From NCBI GenBank assembly GCA_001801085.1, contig MGWR01000061.1, forward strand, positions 79,329 through 143,328: 64,000 nt of DNA, read 5' to 3'. Numbering within the stretch: position 1 is the first letter of the stretch; every line of letters starts with the position of its first letter. The position numbers and the translations under genes are program-made. The notes below the pieces were generated by a model. That model did no database searches and had not been told where the DNA came from. It saw only the letters and a program-made list of their open reading frames with translations. The stretch is from Gallionellales bacterium GWA2_60_142. Lineage in GTDB: Bacteria; Pseudomonadota; Gammaproteobacteria; Burkholderiales; Gallionellaceae. Shown here in pieces: positions 1-7,377 of this stretch.

Positions 1-559
1 AACAGATAAGCAAATGCATCCCTGCATAGATCAGCAATGTTGTGCGCCAGCCTAGTTCGTATGCAAGCCAATGCGTGAGCGGCCAATACAATGTACTGGC
101 GAAGCCGCCGACTATTGTGATGACCCCGACCCCACGCCTGAAATTGGTCGAAAACATTTCCTGAAGTGTCGAAAATGCTGCTTCGTAAAGCGTCATCGAC
201 ATTGCGATCCCAGCGAATAGCCAGCCGATCTGAAAAAGGATGAAGCTATTACTAAAGGCGACCATCACGAGGGCGATGGCAGCCAAGAGCGATCCCGCCG
301 ACATGACTATTCGGCCGCCATGCCGGTGAAGAAAACGCCCGACAGATGGGGCTGTCACGGCAGCCAGCAACAGCCCTGCCGAGTAGGCCCAAAAAATTAG
401 CCCCAAACTCCAGCTCGTTTCATGCCGAATCGGTTCGGCCAGGAATGTAATGGCGTAGTACAGCGTGCCCCACGATATGAGCTGCCCGAGGGATAGCATG
501 AAAAGGGGAATGTGCGAGACATTCCCTTCGGTCACGTTGGGTGTGGTTAGCCGCAACAT
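1..559 (-). CDS. MFS transporter, N-terminal part (runs off the window)
   Basis: Reading from an ATG at 559 gives 186 residues of a polytopic membrane protein beginning MLRLTTPNVTEG. Several hydrophobic helices are separated by short loops, and an RFLHRHGGR segment matches the cytoplasmic loop between helices 2 and 3 of major facilitator transporters. The start overlaps the end of the flavoprotein gene by 13 bases, so translation is probably coupled. Position beside a flavoprotein and a SigZ-type sigma factor suggests export of a toxic compound. The substrate is unknown and the C-terminal half lies outside the window. Confidence 0.8.
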   Translation of the reverse strand, partial: MLRLTTPNVTEGNVSHIPLFMLSLGQLISWGTLYYAITFLAEPIRHETSWSLGLIFWAYSAGLLLAAVTAPSVGRFLHRHGGRIVMSAGSLLAAIALVMVAFSNSFILFQIGWLFAGIAMSMTLYEAAFSTLQEMFSTNFRRGVGVITIVGGFASTLYWPLTHWLAYELGWRTTLLIYAGMHLLIC

Positions 560-1941
560 GCTACTTGTTTGGATGATGTTACATTTCCAGTACTGCAACA
601 AGATTGTTCCACTGCCAGACCTGTCGTTTTCTTTGGTTCAATACCGCAGCATCCGCCACGACCTCCAGAATCGGAGAAGTCCGAAGAACACACACCAGTT
701 TCTGGCAGATCCAACTGCACGTCGTCCGCCGACGCGAAATCGCCAGCCATTGCTGCCGCAATTGATCGCACCTGTTCATACCCCGTAGCCATCAGGAACG
801 TCGGCGCTCGGCCATAGCTCTTTGCTCCGGCAATGTAGAAATTGGGTTCCGGATGCGAGAGTTCACGGCGACCATGGGGGCGGACCGTACCGCAACTGTG
901 TTCATTGGGATCAATCAATGGCGCAAGCGCTTCGACGCTTTCCAGCCATGCGTCCAGACGCACCCGCAATTCGCGCGTGATACTGAGATCGGGACGTGAA
1001 CCCGTCCCGGCGACAATCTCGTCAACTCCCTGTATTTGCGCAGCCTCGCCTTGATCCAACTCAGGTATTACAGTCAGAGATCCATTTTCATTGCGTATTT
1101 CGCGAATGTTGAAATTTTTATGCAAAGTGAGCTGACCGTTTTCAACAAGCGAGCGGAGCTTGATGCCCAGCGCCCCTCGCGCGGGAAGACCATCAGCTTC
1201 CCCACCTCCGAAAATTCGGGTGAGATTGCTGCCGCGAATGGCCCAGTGAATTCTGGTTCGCGGATCGTTTTTCGCAAGTTCGGCCAGTGCAATCAGACTG
1301 CCCGCTGCCGAATGCCCACCGCCCACCACAAGAATGCATTTACCCAGATACCGGTCGCGCAACCTGCCGAGTATGTCCGGCATGCCGTATTCGATACGGT
1401 CAGCGAAATCGCGCTCGCCGATGGCCGGCAAGCCGTTCGCGCCGATTGGATTGGGTTGATGCCAGTTCCCTGTGGCATCTATTACGCCACTCGCCATGAA
1501 CTCTTGCAGCTTGCCGCCAATCTCGGCGCGGATGATGAACGGGGCATGCTCCCGCCCCTTGGTTCTTACCTTGTCATACCCCTTCCGCGTAATCTCAACC
1601 ACATGTGCATTTAGTTTGAGCCTGCTTTTTACCGCCGGAATTTCAGCAAAGGGTTGCAGATATTGCTGCACCACTTCCCCGGCTGTAGGCAGGTCATCAT
1701 CGCTCGGTGCGATCCACCCATTGGCTTCGAGCAGTTTCCTGGCTGCCTTGTCGATGTTGTAGCGCCACGGCGAGAACAATCTGACTTGTGCAAAATCACG
1801 GAAGCTGGTGGCGACCGCATTACCGGATTCAAAAATGACAGGGTTAAAGCCTTGCTCCAGCAAATGAGCGGCTGCGGCCAGACCAATCGGCCCTGCACCA
1901 AGGACGGCAATAGGGTATTCAGTATTCGATAAGGTATTCAA
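547..1941 (-). CDS. FAD/NAD(P)-binding oxidoreductase with Cys-rich C-terminal tail
   Basis: A Rossmann FAD motif (GAGPIGLAAAAHL) lies near the N-terminus and a second dinucleotide motif (VVGGGHSAAGS) in the middle, as in flavin monooxygenase/thioredoxin-reductase-like flavoproteins. The last 40 residues carry three Cys-Cys pairs (GGCCG, SCCST, ACCG), typical of thiol-metal or metalloid binding. I chose the TTG at 1941 because AGGAGG sits 5-6 bases upstream; the longer reading from 2076 would overlap the sigma gene. It lies between a SigZ-like gene and an MFS gene on the same strand. I infer detoxification of a thiophilic metal or metalloid; the substrate is not evident. Confidence 0.8.
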   Translation of the reverse strand: MNTLSNTEYPIAVLGAGPIGLAAAAHLLEQGFNPVIFESGNAVATSFRDFAQVRLFSPWRYNIDKAARKLLEANGWIAPSDDDLPTAGEVVQQYLQPFAEIPAVKSRLKLNAHVVEITRKGYDKVRTKGREHAPFIIRAEIGGKLQEFMASGVIDATGNWHQPNPIGANGLPAIGERDFADRIEYGMPDILGRLRDRYLGKCILVVGGGHSAAGSLIALAELAKNDPRTRIHWAIRGSNLTRIFGGGEADGLPARGALGIKLRSLVENGQLTLHKNFNIREIRNENGSLTVIPELDQGEAAQIQGVDEIVAGTGSRPDLSITRELRVRLDAWLESVEALAPLIDPNEHSCGTVRPHGRRELSHPEPNFYIAGAKSYGRAPTFLMATGYEQVRSIAAAMAGDFASADDVQLDLPETGVCSSDFSDSGGRGGCCGIEPKKTTGLAVEQSCCSTGNVTSSKQVACCG

Positions 1942-2026
1942 GAAGTCCTCCTGTCGTTCAAAATGGCGGCACACGCTGTGCCACATCCCTATAGACGGAG
2001 AATTTCTGAAAAAGACGCAAACTTTC

Positions 2027-2569
2027 TTAGCGAGGACGGCATCCGCGTTTGGGGTCGCGGAGTTCAAAGCCAACAATACCGTTACTTCCGGTTTCTATAT
2101 CACAGCATTCGGACAGACTCTGGCGCAACTTCTCTCGTCCGCGCTGCACTCTGGATTTTGCACCCGAAAGTGAAAGTCCTAATCGACCCGCCACTTCTTT
2201 CTGGGTCAATCCTTCGATTTCCGATAACACCAGCGCCGCCTTGTAAGGGGCTGGCAGATTATCGATAAGCGGTTGCAGGCAAGCAGCCAGATCACCAATA
2301 AAGTCCGGATCAGGTTCCAGAGCCGCCAGTTCGTCAGAAATTTCTTCGGATGGCTTCTGTATCCGGTAATGGTCCGCTATGACGTTGGCTGCAATACGGT
2401 ACAGCCAAGCAACAAGGCTGCCATGTGACTTTACCGTGTGCAGGTTTGTGTGAGCCTTAATAAACACATCCTGGAGAATGTCATCTACAGCGTTACGATC
2501 CCGCACATGTTTTGAAATGTAATTGCGTAGCCGAACTTTGTGCTCGGTCCAAAAATCAGACGTGATCAT
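2027..2569 (-). CDS. sigZ: RNA polymerase sigma factor, SigZ type
   Basis: This 180-residue ECF-type sigma factor has region 2 (DRNAVDDILQDVFIKAH) and region 4 (LTQKEVAGRLGLSLSGAKSRVQRGREKLR). The C-terminal extension ECCDIETGSNGIVGFE matches the SigZ family, where a Cys pair follows the helix-turn-helix. No anti-sigma gene is adjacent, so the Cys pair may sense redox state or metal directly (inference). It heads a minus-strand set with the Cys-tailed flavoprotein and the MFS transporter, 85 bp upstream of the flavoprotein start. The ribosome site before ATG 2569 is weak. Confidence 0.85.
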   Translation of the reverse strand: MITSDFWTEHKVRLRNYISKHVRDRNAVDDILQDVFIKAHTNLHTVKSHGSLVAWLYRIAANVIADHYRIQKPSEEISDELAALEPDPDFIGDLAACLQPLIDNLPAPYKAALVLSEIEGLTQKEVAGRLGLSLSGAKSRVQRGREKLRQSLSECCDIETGSNGIVGFELRDPKRGCRPR

Positions 2570-2714
2570 CTCTAAGGGTGTTCCGGATTATGGGCAAGAA
2601 TGAATCGTTCAAGACTGCTACAGACGCGCATCTGTATCATCCACTTATCTCTCCTAGAGCGAAACTCTCACCTTGTGACATGTCTGAGTAGCATCCAGAT
2701 TTCGCAGGTTGTGC

Positions 2715-2948
2715 CTACGTTACTGGCTCTGTTAATCGTGCCACGAGTTTGCGCACACGCGGGGCTACCACCAATACAGTAGGAAAGGCAATTGGCCATG
2801 CAGAAACAAAACCTTTCAACCATAGACGAGGCATATCCGTTGTCAGCCCTTGATTCACAAGCACAACCGTTCCAGAGATTATTGTCACCATGATGATGGA
2901 TAACACGCAACCGAATAATAGGTCACCATATTTTGCGGGTAGTTTCAA
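2715..2948 (-). CDS. DUF2798 small membrane protein
   Basis: The 77-residue protein has two hydrophobic helices (FGCVLSIIMVTIISGTVVLV and a second around WPIAFPTVLVVAP) and the family's short C-terminal basic tail (RVRKLVARL). It starts with TTG at 2948; a GGAG lies about 8 bases upstream and no in-frame ATG is available. It is divergent from the DUF4242 gene, and the palindrome at 3010-3023 lies at the right distance to control it. The function of DUF2798 proteins is unknown. Confidence 0.75.
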   Translation of the reverse strand: MKLPAKYGDLLFGCVLSIIMVTIISGTVVLVNQGLTTDMPRLWLKGFVSAWPIAFPTVLVVAPRVRKLVARLTEPVT

Positions 2949-3009
2949 ATGATTCTCCGTCCTGTGTAATTGTATTAGACGATGCTACCGAAATTTATTG
3001 AGGTACTCC

Positions 3010-3073
3010 GTAGCAAAAACTACACAAGACAACAGTGATGAGAGTGCATGATTGACTACGTAGCTTTTGCTAC
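3010..3073. promoter_or_regulatory. Paired GTAGC-n4-GCTAC operators in a divergent promoter
   Basis: Site A (3010-3023, GTAGCAAAAACTAC) and site B (3060-3073, GTAGCTTTTGCTAC, a perfect 5-4-5 palindrome) have centres 50 bp apart between the divergent DUF2798 and DUF4242 genes. A -10-like TACACT at 3096-3101 starts 29.5 bp after the centre of site B, which is the class II spacing used by Crp/Fnr activators. The geometry is that of an FNR box but the sequence is not TTGAT. The regulator is probably the Crp/Fnr protein at 9797-10492. Confidence 0.7.
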
Positions 3074-3142
3074 AGATGGACCGGGCCATGATCGCTACAC
3101 TCCCTGTCGCTACTCCTTCGCAGCGTTACACAGGAGATCAAC

Positions 3143-3445
3143 ATGAAACCGATGCGATTCTTTCTCGACACCCATGACCGGACACTCAAGACTTTCCCGG
3201 AAAAGCTTTCGGTGGACGATTTCGAGAAGTTCTATGCGCTGTACGAGAAGGCGTGCTACGAGGAAAGTGTCGTCCCTATCCGCCTGCACGTGAGTTACCA
3301 GGACGGCCGCGCCTTCTGCCTGAACATGGCGATCGATGCCGAAGCTTTGCGGCGCGCACATGAAAGGGTCGGACTGCCGTTCGACTCGATCACCGAAGTG
3401 ACGATCGCCACGCCGGGCGACACGTTCTTCAGACGCAGTGAATAA
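3143..3445 (+). CDS. DUF4242 (nickel-binding-like) protein, copy 1
   Basis: This 100-residue soluble protein has the DUF4242 ferredoxin-like pattern: RFFLDTHDRT strand, a long helix, VPIRLHVSYQDGRAFCLNMA and a C-terminal VGLPFDSITEVTIATPGDTF. A close paralogue lies at 15406-15711, and the first residues (MKPMRFFLDTHDRT) are identical. Some DUF4242 proteins are annotated as nickel-binding; that role is not shown here. The start has AGGAG 7 bases upstream. It is driven from the GTAGC palindrome promoter at 3060-3101. Confidence 0.8.
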   Translation: MKPMRFFLDTHDRTLKTFPEKLSVDDFEKFYALYEKACYEESVVPIRLHVSYQDGRAFCLNMAIDAEALRRAHERVGLPFDSITEVTIATPGDTFFRRSE

Positions 3446-3506
3446 TTGCCGGCCTGACTTTGCGTTATTTAACTTTATGCAATTTATATCAAAAAAGGAG
3501 ACAAGG

Positions 3507-3725
3507 ATGAATGCCCTAAGAATGTTGTTTATTTCTGTAGCTGGAATGATTTTGCTGGGAATCTGGTTGTCCGGTTTCGACAAAGTTCATTGGTTTCTGT
3601 ATCTCCCAGTGGGGTTTTTCGCATTTGCCGGGATCACCGGCATTTGTCCCGGACTAATTTTCTGGAACAAGGTCGGTTTCAAAAATGAGGCGCTGGCCTG
3701 CGGCATGCGAAAACGCCAGGGCTAA
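3507..3725 (+). CDS. YgaP-like (DUF2892) inner-membrane protein
   Basis: The 72-residue protein begins MNALRMLFISVAGM and has two predicted membrane helices. TGICPGLIFWNKVGF matches the TGFCP segment of the DUF2892/YgaP membrane domain. AGGAG lies upstream of ATG 3507, which is why I prefer it to the longer reading from 3438. It follows the DUF4242 gene by 61 bp and probably shares its transcript. Some relatives are fused to rhodanese domains; this one is not. Confidence 0.75.
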   Translation: MNALRMLFISVAGMILLGIWLSGFDKVHWFLYLPVGFFAFAGITGICPGLIFWNKVGFKNEALACGMRKRQG

Positions 3726-3805
3726 GCCAAATACGTGGCGTAGTGCAAGCCGAAAAGCGCTGCGTGCGGCGAATCCCTGCGTTTGTTCCGTTCTGGTTAC
3801 CGGAG

Positions 3806-3867
3806 TTGCTCAATTCAGAATCACAATACACAACCACTTCGAATCATTGTGTGCACAAAATTGAGCG
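3806..3867. repeat. Imperfect inverted repeat, possible terminator
   Basis: GCTCAATT near 3806 is mirrored by AATTGAGC near 3866, with shorter inner matches (CACAAT/ATTGTG). It could end transcription from the YgaP-like gene or be part of the DUF4142 promoter. No T-tract follows, so this is weak. Confidence 0.3.
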
Positions 3868-3872
3868 GAAAA

Positions 3873-3886
3873 GTAGCTTTTGCTAC
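3873..3886. promoter_or_regulatory. GTAGC-n4-GCTAC operator of the DUF4142 gene
   Basis: This perfect palindrome GTAGCTTTTGCTAC is identical to site B at 3060. The -10-like TACATT at 3909-3914 begins 29.5 bp after the palindrome centre, and the start codon lies 76 bp after the centre. Both distances are the same as in the DUF4242 promoter. Confidence 0.7.
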
Positions 3887-3955
3887 AGATAATTCGGGTC
3901 ATGATCGCTACATTTCCTCCCGCTACACCTTCGTAGCACCACACAGGAGAGCAAC

Positions 3956-4492
3956 ATGAAACATTCCATTCGCAATGTCGCACTATCCATCGCCGTCTTT
4001 CTTTCCATGGCCTCCGGCATGGCAAGTGCCGGCGTGCTGAACGACGCAACCATCTTCTCCATCTTCGACCAAGCCAACATGGCCGACATCACCACCGCGC
4101 GAATCGGCATCAAGAAGGCGCATAGCAAGGAAGTCCGCGAACTGGCGCAGATGGTCGTCGCGGACCACGAGGCAGTCCAGCACATGGGGCGTGAACTGGC
4201 GACGAAGCTTGGGGTCACGCCCTTGCCGCCGGACAACGACAAGAGCGTGGAAAACCTGGCCAAAGCCATCGCCAATCTCGACGGCAAAAACGGAGCGGAG
4301 TTCGACAAGGCGTATCTGCTCTACGAGATCGGCTTTCACCAATCGGTGATCGACGCGATCAAGGGAGCGCTGCTGCCGGCCATCAAGGATGATCAATTCA
4401 AGGCGCTGATGACCAAGGTACTGCCCGGTTTCGAGCATCACCTTGCCGCCACCAAGGTGGCAGCGAAAAAACTCGGCATTCAGGTCATGTAG
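3956..4492 (+). CDS. DUF4142 exported protein
   Basis: The 178-residue protein has a signal peptide (MKHSIRNVALSIAVFLSMAS, cleavage near ASA-G) and then a helical bundle of the DUF4142 type. Family marks are DATIFSIFDQANMADITTAR, HSKEVRELAQMVVADHEAV and a C-terminal GFEHHLAATKVAAKKLG. It is probably periplasmic. DUF4142 resembles ferritin-like bundles, but no metal ligand set is certain here. AGGAG lies 8 bases before the ATG. It has its own GTAGC palindrome promoter, so it should be co-regulated with DUF4242 and the peroxidase operon. Confidence 0.85.
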   Translation: MKHSIRNVALSIAVFLSMASGMASAGVLNDATIFSIFDQANMADITTARIGIKKAHSKEVRELAQMVVADHEAVQHMGRELATKLGVTPLPPDNDKSVENLAKAIANLDGKNGAEFDKAYLLYEIGFHQSVIDAIKGALLPAIKDDQFKALMTKVLPGFEHHLAATKVAAKKLGIQVM

Positions 4493-4576
4493 CGGGAAGA
4501 CCCGGGGCAGGCCTGGCTTTTTAGTGTTCGTTTCTTGACTTGCCCCGTGTTTATGTTTATCTAGCACGGAGGAAAT

Positions 4577-5068
4577 ATGATCGTGAGCTGTAAAGTGTGT
4601 GGAAAGAGCATTGCGCCGAACAATAGAAACATAACGCATGGAATTTGCGATGAATGTACCAGCCAAGTATCTGGCTTGCCTGACAACAGCGTGTTACTTG
4701 AGTCCATCGATGCGCCAGTTCTTTTGATGCAGGAAAATCCAAGACGGGTTGTTACTGCGAATAGAGAAGCGCTTGAATTGTTCGAAAAAGAATTGCACGA
4801 GGTTGAAAGACACAGAGGCGGCGAAGTATTCGACTGTATTCATTCGTTCACAGAAGCCGGGTGCGGAAAGGATGTGAATTGCGAAGGCTGCAAAATCAAG
4901 GATGCGATCATCGATACGTTCACTACGGCTAATTCACATAACGGCATTTCGACCGAACTGTTCATCCAAAAGTCCAATGGCACAAAAACCTACGCATTGC
5001 AGGTGTCAACCGAAAAGGTTGGCGACTTGGCATTGGTGCGGATTGATCGCTATAAGACCGATGCGTAA
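4577..5068 (+). CDS. PAS-like protein with N-terminal zinc-ribbon-like Cys motifs
   Basis: The N-terminus has CKVCGK followed by HGICDEC (a likely zinc site), then a PAS-like fold beginning SIDAPVLLMQENPRRVVTAN. The middle holds a Cys cluster, GGEVFDC, GCGKDVNCEGCKI, which could bind a metal or serve as a redox sensor. There is no output domain in the 163 residues. GGAGG lies 4 bases upstream of ATG 4577. The base composition is lower in GC than the neighbours. The partner protein is unknown. Confidence 0.6.
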   Translation: MIVSCKVCGKSIAPNNRNITHGICDECTSQVSGLPDNSVLLESIDAPVLLMQENPRRVVTANREALELFEKELHEVERHRGGEVFDCIHSFTEAGCGKDVNCEGCKIKDAIIDTFTTANSHNGISTELFIQKSNGTKTYALQVSTEKVGDLALVRIDRYKTDA

Positions 5069-5116
5069 CACTTCGAACCAGCGCTCTTGTTCCGGCGTTA
5101 CGCGTAAGAAAGGGCA

Positions 5117-5827
5117 ATGCCAATGATAGAGCAGATATTTGATGTCGCCCCGCTTGACGAAGTGGAAGAAGGAATCTTCTCGTGCCTTGGTGCGAACGAG
5201 CGTGCGAGCAGCTACGACAATAAGGTCGACGCCTACGACATGGTCGTCGGCAACCGCTTCTACAACAGGTTCGTTTGGGGGAACTGGCCTTCGGCTTACC
5301 GGGAATTCTGCAGACAGGCCCTGGCAAGCTCCCGAGGCGGCGCGTTTCTGGATGTCGGTTGCGGCTCGCTTGTTTTTACGGCTGGCGTGTACGCGGAAGC
5401 CGAAAACAAGTTGATCATCCTCCTGGATCGCTCCATTGGCATGCTTGTCAAAGGCAGGGATAGAATCACGAGAATAAAAGGATTTGTGCCAAACAATATC
5501 GTGTTCATTCAGGGTGATGTTTTTAACCTGCCTTTCAAAACTCATGTTTTTGACACTGTCGCTTCCTTTGGTGTGCTTCACCTCTTTGACGACAAATACG
5601 GACTCCTTAGCGAGCTGGAGCGGGTGAAGCGCAACGATGGGCATTTGTATTATTCAAGCCTGGTCGGCAACAATGCTATCGGCAGGAAGTATCTCGAAAT
5701 ACTAAAACAAGCAGGTGAAGTCGCAACGTGTCATTCCAGCGAGTCATTGGGCAACCTCATTTCAACAATGTCTTTTGAACACAAGTCAAACAGCATCGGG
5801 AATGTGGCGTATTTCAGAAGCGCATGA
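5117..5827 (+). CDS. SAM-dependent methyltransferase (class I)
   Basis: The SAM-binding motif I is GGAFLDVGCGSLVFT, followed by IILLDRSIGML, an acidic motif (IQGDVFNLPF) and FDTVASFGVLHLF, the Methyltransf_11/25 pattern. The protein has 236 residues. The N-terminal 60 residues (DNKVDAYDMVVGNRFYNR) look like a substrate lid. The start ATG 5117 or the second ATG at 5123 are equally served by an AAAGGG. It follows the PAS gene by 48 bp on the same strand. The substrate cannot be told. Confidence 0.75.
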   Translation: MPMIEQIFDVAPLDEVEEGIFSCLGANERASSYDNKVDAYDMVVGNRFYNRFVWGNWPSAYREFCRQALASSRGGAFLDVGCGSLVFTAGVYAEAENKLIILLDRSIGMLVKGRDRITRIKGFVPNNIVFIQGDVFNLPFKTHVFDTVASFGVLHLFDDKYGLLSELERVKRNDGHLYYSSLVGNNAIGRKYLEILKQAGEVATCHSSESLGNLISTMSFEHKSNSIGNVAYFRSA

Positions 5828-5854
5828 CAAATCCATCAATGCGGATCGCAGCGA

Positions 5855-6862
5855 TCAACAATTGCGACAGAGTACGATCCTGTAACGCGCCTGACCGCTT
5901 CTCAGTCTTGCTATCGCCTGGTTGATGTCCTCGAACCGGAATTTTTCTATTTGAGGCCTGATGCGGTGCAGCCTGGCGAAATCCAGCATTTTGGCAATCG
6001 TGGCCGGACTGCCCACCGGCGAACCGGAAACGGAGCGTTGTTTGCCGATCAGCGAGAATACATTGATATCGAGGGGTTCCAGCGTTGCGCCGACAAAGTG
6101 CAAGCGCCCGCGCGGACTCAGGGTGCTCAAATAGAGGTTCCAGTCCAGTTTGACATTGACCGTGGAAATGATGAAATCGAAACGGCCTGCAGCAGCCTTG
6201 ATCTCATCCGCATCGCGGGAATTCAACGTGTGGTGAGCGCCCAGACTGAGCGCTTCTTTCTTCTTGGCTTCGGTGGAGGTAAAAGCCGTGACTTCGCAGC
6301 CCCAGGCATTGAGAAATTCCACAGCCATGTGTCCCAGGCCGCCGATGCCGATCACCGCGACCTTGTCGGTAGGCTTGATGTTGAACTGCACCAGCGGATT
6401 GAAAACTGTGATGCCGCCGCAAAACAGGGGGCCGGCAGATTCCAGGTCGATGCCGTCAGGGATGGGAACGACGCTGTTCGAGGCAGCGCGCACTTTGTCT
6501 GCAAATCCCCCGTGATGGCCGATGATGGTGGCCTGAGAATTGGAGCACAAGTTGTGATCTCCCGCGCGACACAGCGAACATTCGTCGCAGTATCCTGCAT
6601 GCCAACCCAGCCCCACGACCTGTCCGATTGATAGTTCCTTGACCTGATTTCCAACCTGACTGATCTTTCCAACTACTTCATGGCCTGGCACCACGGGGTA
6701 TTGGGTATCCCCCCAATCACTGTCGATCACATTCAGATCGCTATGGCAAATGCCGCAGTAGTGGACATCAATCTCCACCTCATGCGGCTTCAACTCGCCG
6801 GGATCGTACTCGAAGGGTTTTAGCAGGCCTTTGGGTTCATATGCGGCATAGGCTTTAATCAT
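5855..6862 (-). CDS. Zinc-dependent alcohol dehydrogenase, YahK/CAD-like
   Basis: This 335-residue medium-chain dehydrogenase has the catalytic zinc ligands (CGICHSDLN; GHEVVG), the structural-zinc Cys cluster (CDECSLCRAGDHNLC) and an NAD(P) fold (VIGIGGLGHMAVEFL). It resembles broad aldehyde reductases of the YahK/cinnamyl-alcohol type. Its ATG overlaps the stop of cueR by 4 bases (ATGA), so it belongs to the copper operon. I infer reduction of toxic aldehydes under copper stress; this is not shown by the sequence. Confidence 0.85.
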   Translation of the reverse strand: MIKAYAAYEPKGLLKPFEYDPGELKPHEVEIDVHYCGICHSDLNVIDSDWGDTQYPVVPGHEVVGKISQVGNQVKELSIGQVVGLGWHAGYCDECSLCRAGDHNLCSNSQATIIGHHGGFADKVRAASNSVVPIPDGIDLESAGPLFCGGITVFNPLVQFNIKPTDKVAVIGIGGLGHMAVEFLNAWGCEVTAFTSTEAKKKEALSLGAHHTLNSRDADEIKAAAGRFDFIISTVNVKLDWNLYLSTLSPRGRLHFVGATLEPLDINVFSLIGKQRSVSGSPVGSPATIAKMLDFARLHRIRPQIEKFRFEDINQAIARLRSGQARYRIVLCRNC

Positions 6863-7311
6863 TTTGCTTCTCCTTTAAATGTTCTCGGGCTGCTGCTGAT
6901 CACAGCACCTGCGACTTCTCTTTCCTTGTTGCTTAGGCCATCCAGAATCGGACAGTCTGGCCGATGGTCGCCATGACAATGCGTCGCCAGTGTACGCAGG
7001 GTGCCGATCATGCCGTTTAGCTCAGCCACCTTGGCCTCCAGTGCGCTGATGTGAGCCAGCGCCAAGGCCTTTACCTCGCGACTCTCGCGACCGCGGTTTT
7101 GCCACAGAGAAAGCAGCTCACGGATAGTATCGAGCCCGAAGCCAAGATCTCGTGCAGCACGGATAAACCGCAGGGTGCTGGCATCGTTGTCGGTGTAATA
7201 GCGATAGCCAGCCTCGGAGCGCGGTGCAGCGGGGAACAAACCGATCGCCTCGTAGTGGCGGATCATCTTTACTGACACGCCGCTGCGTTTGGCAGCTTCA
7301 CCGATGTTCAT
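6859..7311 (-). CDS. cueR: CueR, Cu(I)-responsive MerR-family regulator
   Basis: The winged helix-turn-helix (MNIGEAAKRSGVSVKMIRHY) is followed by a dimer helix and the metal loop CHGDHRPDC. Its Cys112 and Cys120 are spaced as in CueR (C-x7-C), and no third Cys at the zinc/mercury position is visible. I chose ATG 7311 because family members start at MNIGEAA. It lies downstream of copA on the same strand and overlaps the dehydrogenase gene by 4 bases. It should activate the copA promoter near 9591-9617. Confidence 0.88.
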   Translation of the reverse strand: MNIGEAAKRSGVSVKMIRHYEAIGLFPAAPRSEAGYRYYTDNDASTLRFIRAARDLGFGLDTIRELLSLWQNRGRESREVKALALAHISALEAKVAELNGMIGTLRTLATHCHGDHRPDCPILDGLSNKEREVAGAVISSSPRTFKGEAK

Positions 7312-7377
7312 GTTTATTCCCCCGGTCAAATATGCATCTGTGCATCGTTGCGGAATGTGCTCTACAGCTGGACCCTG

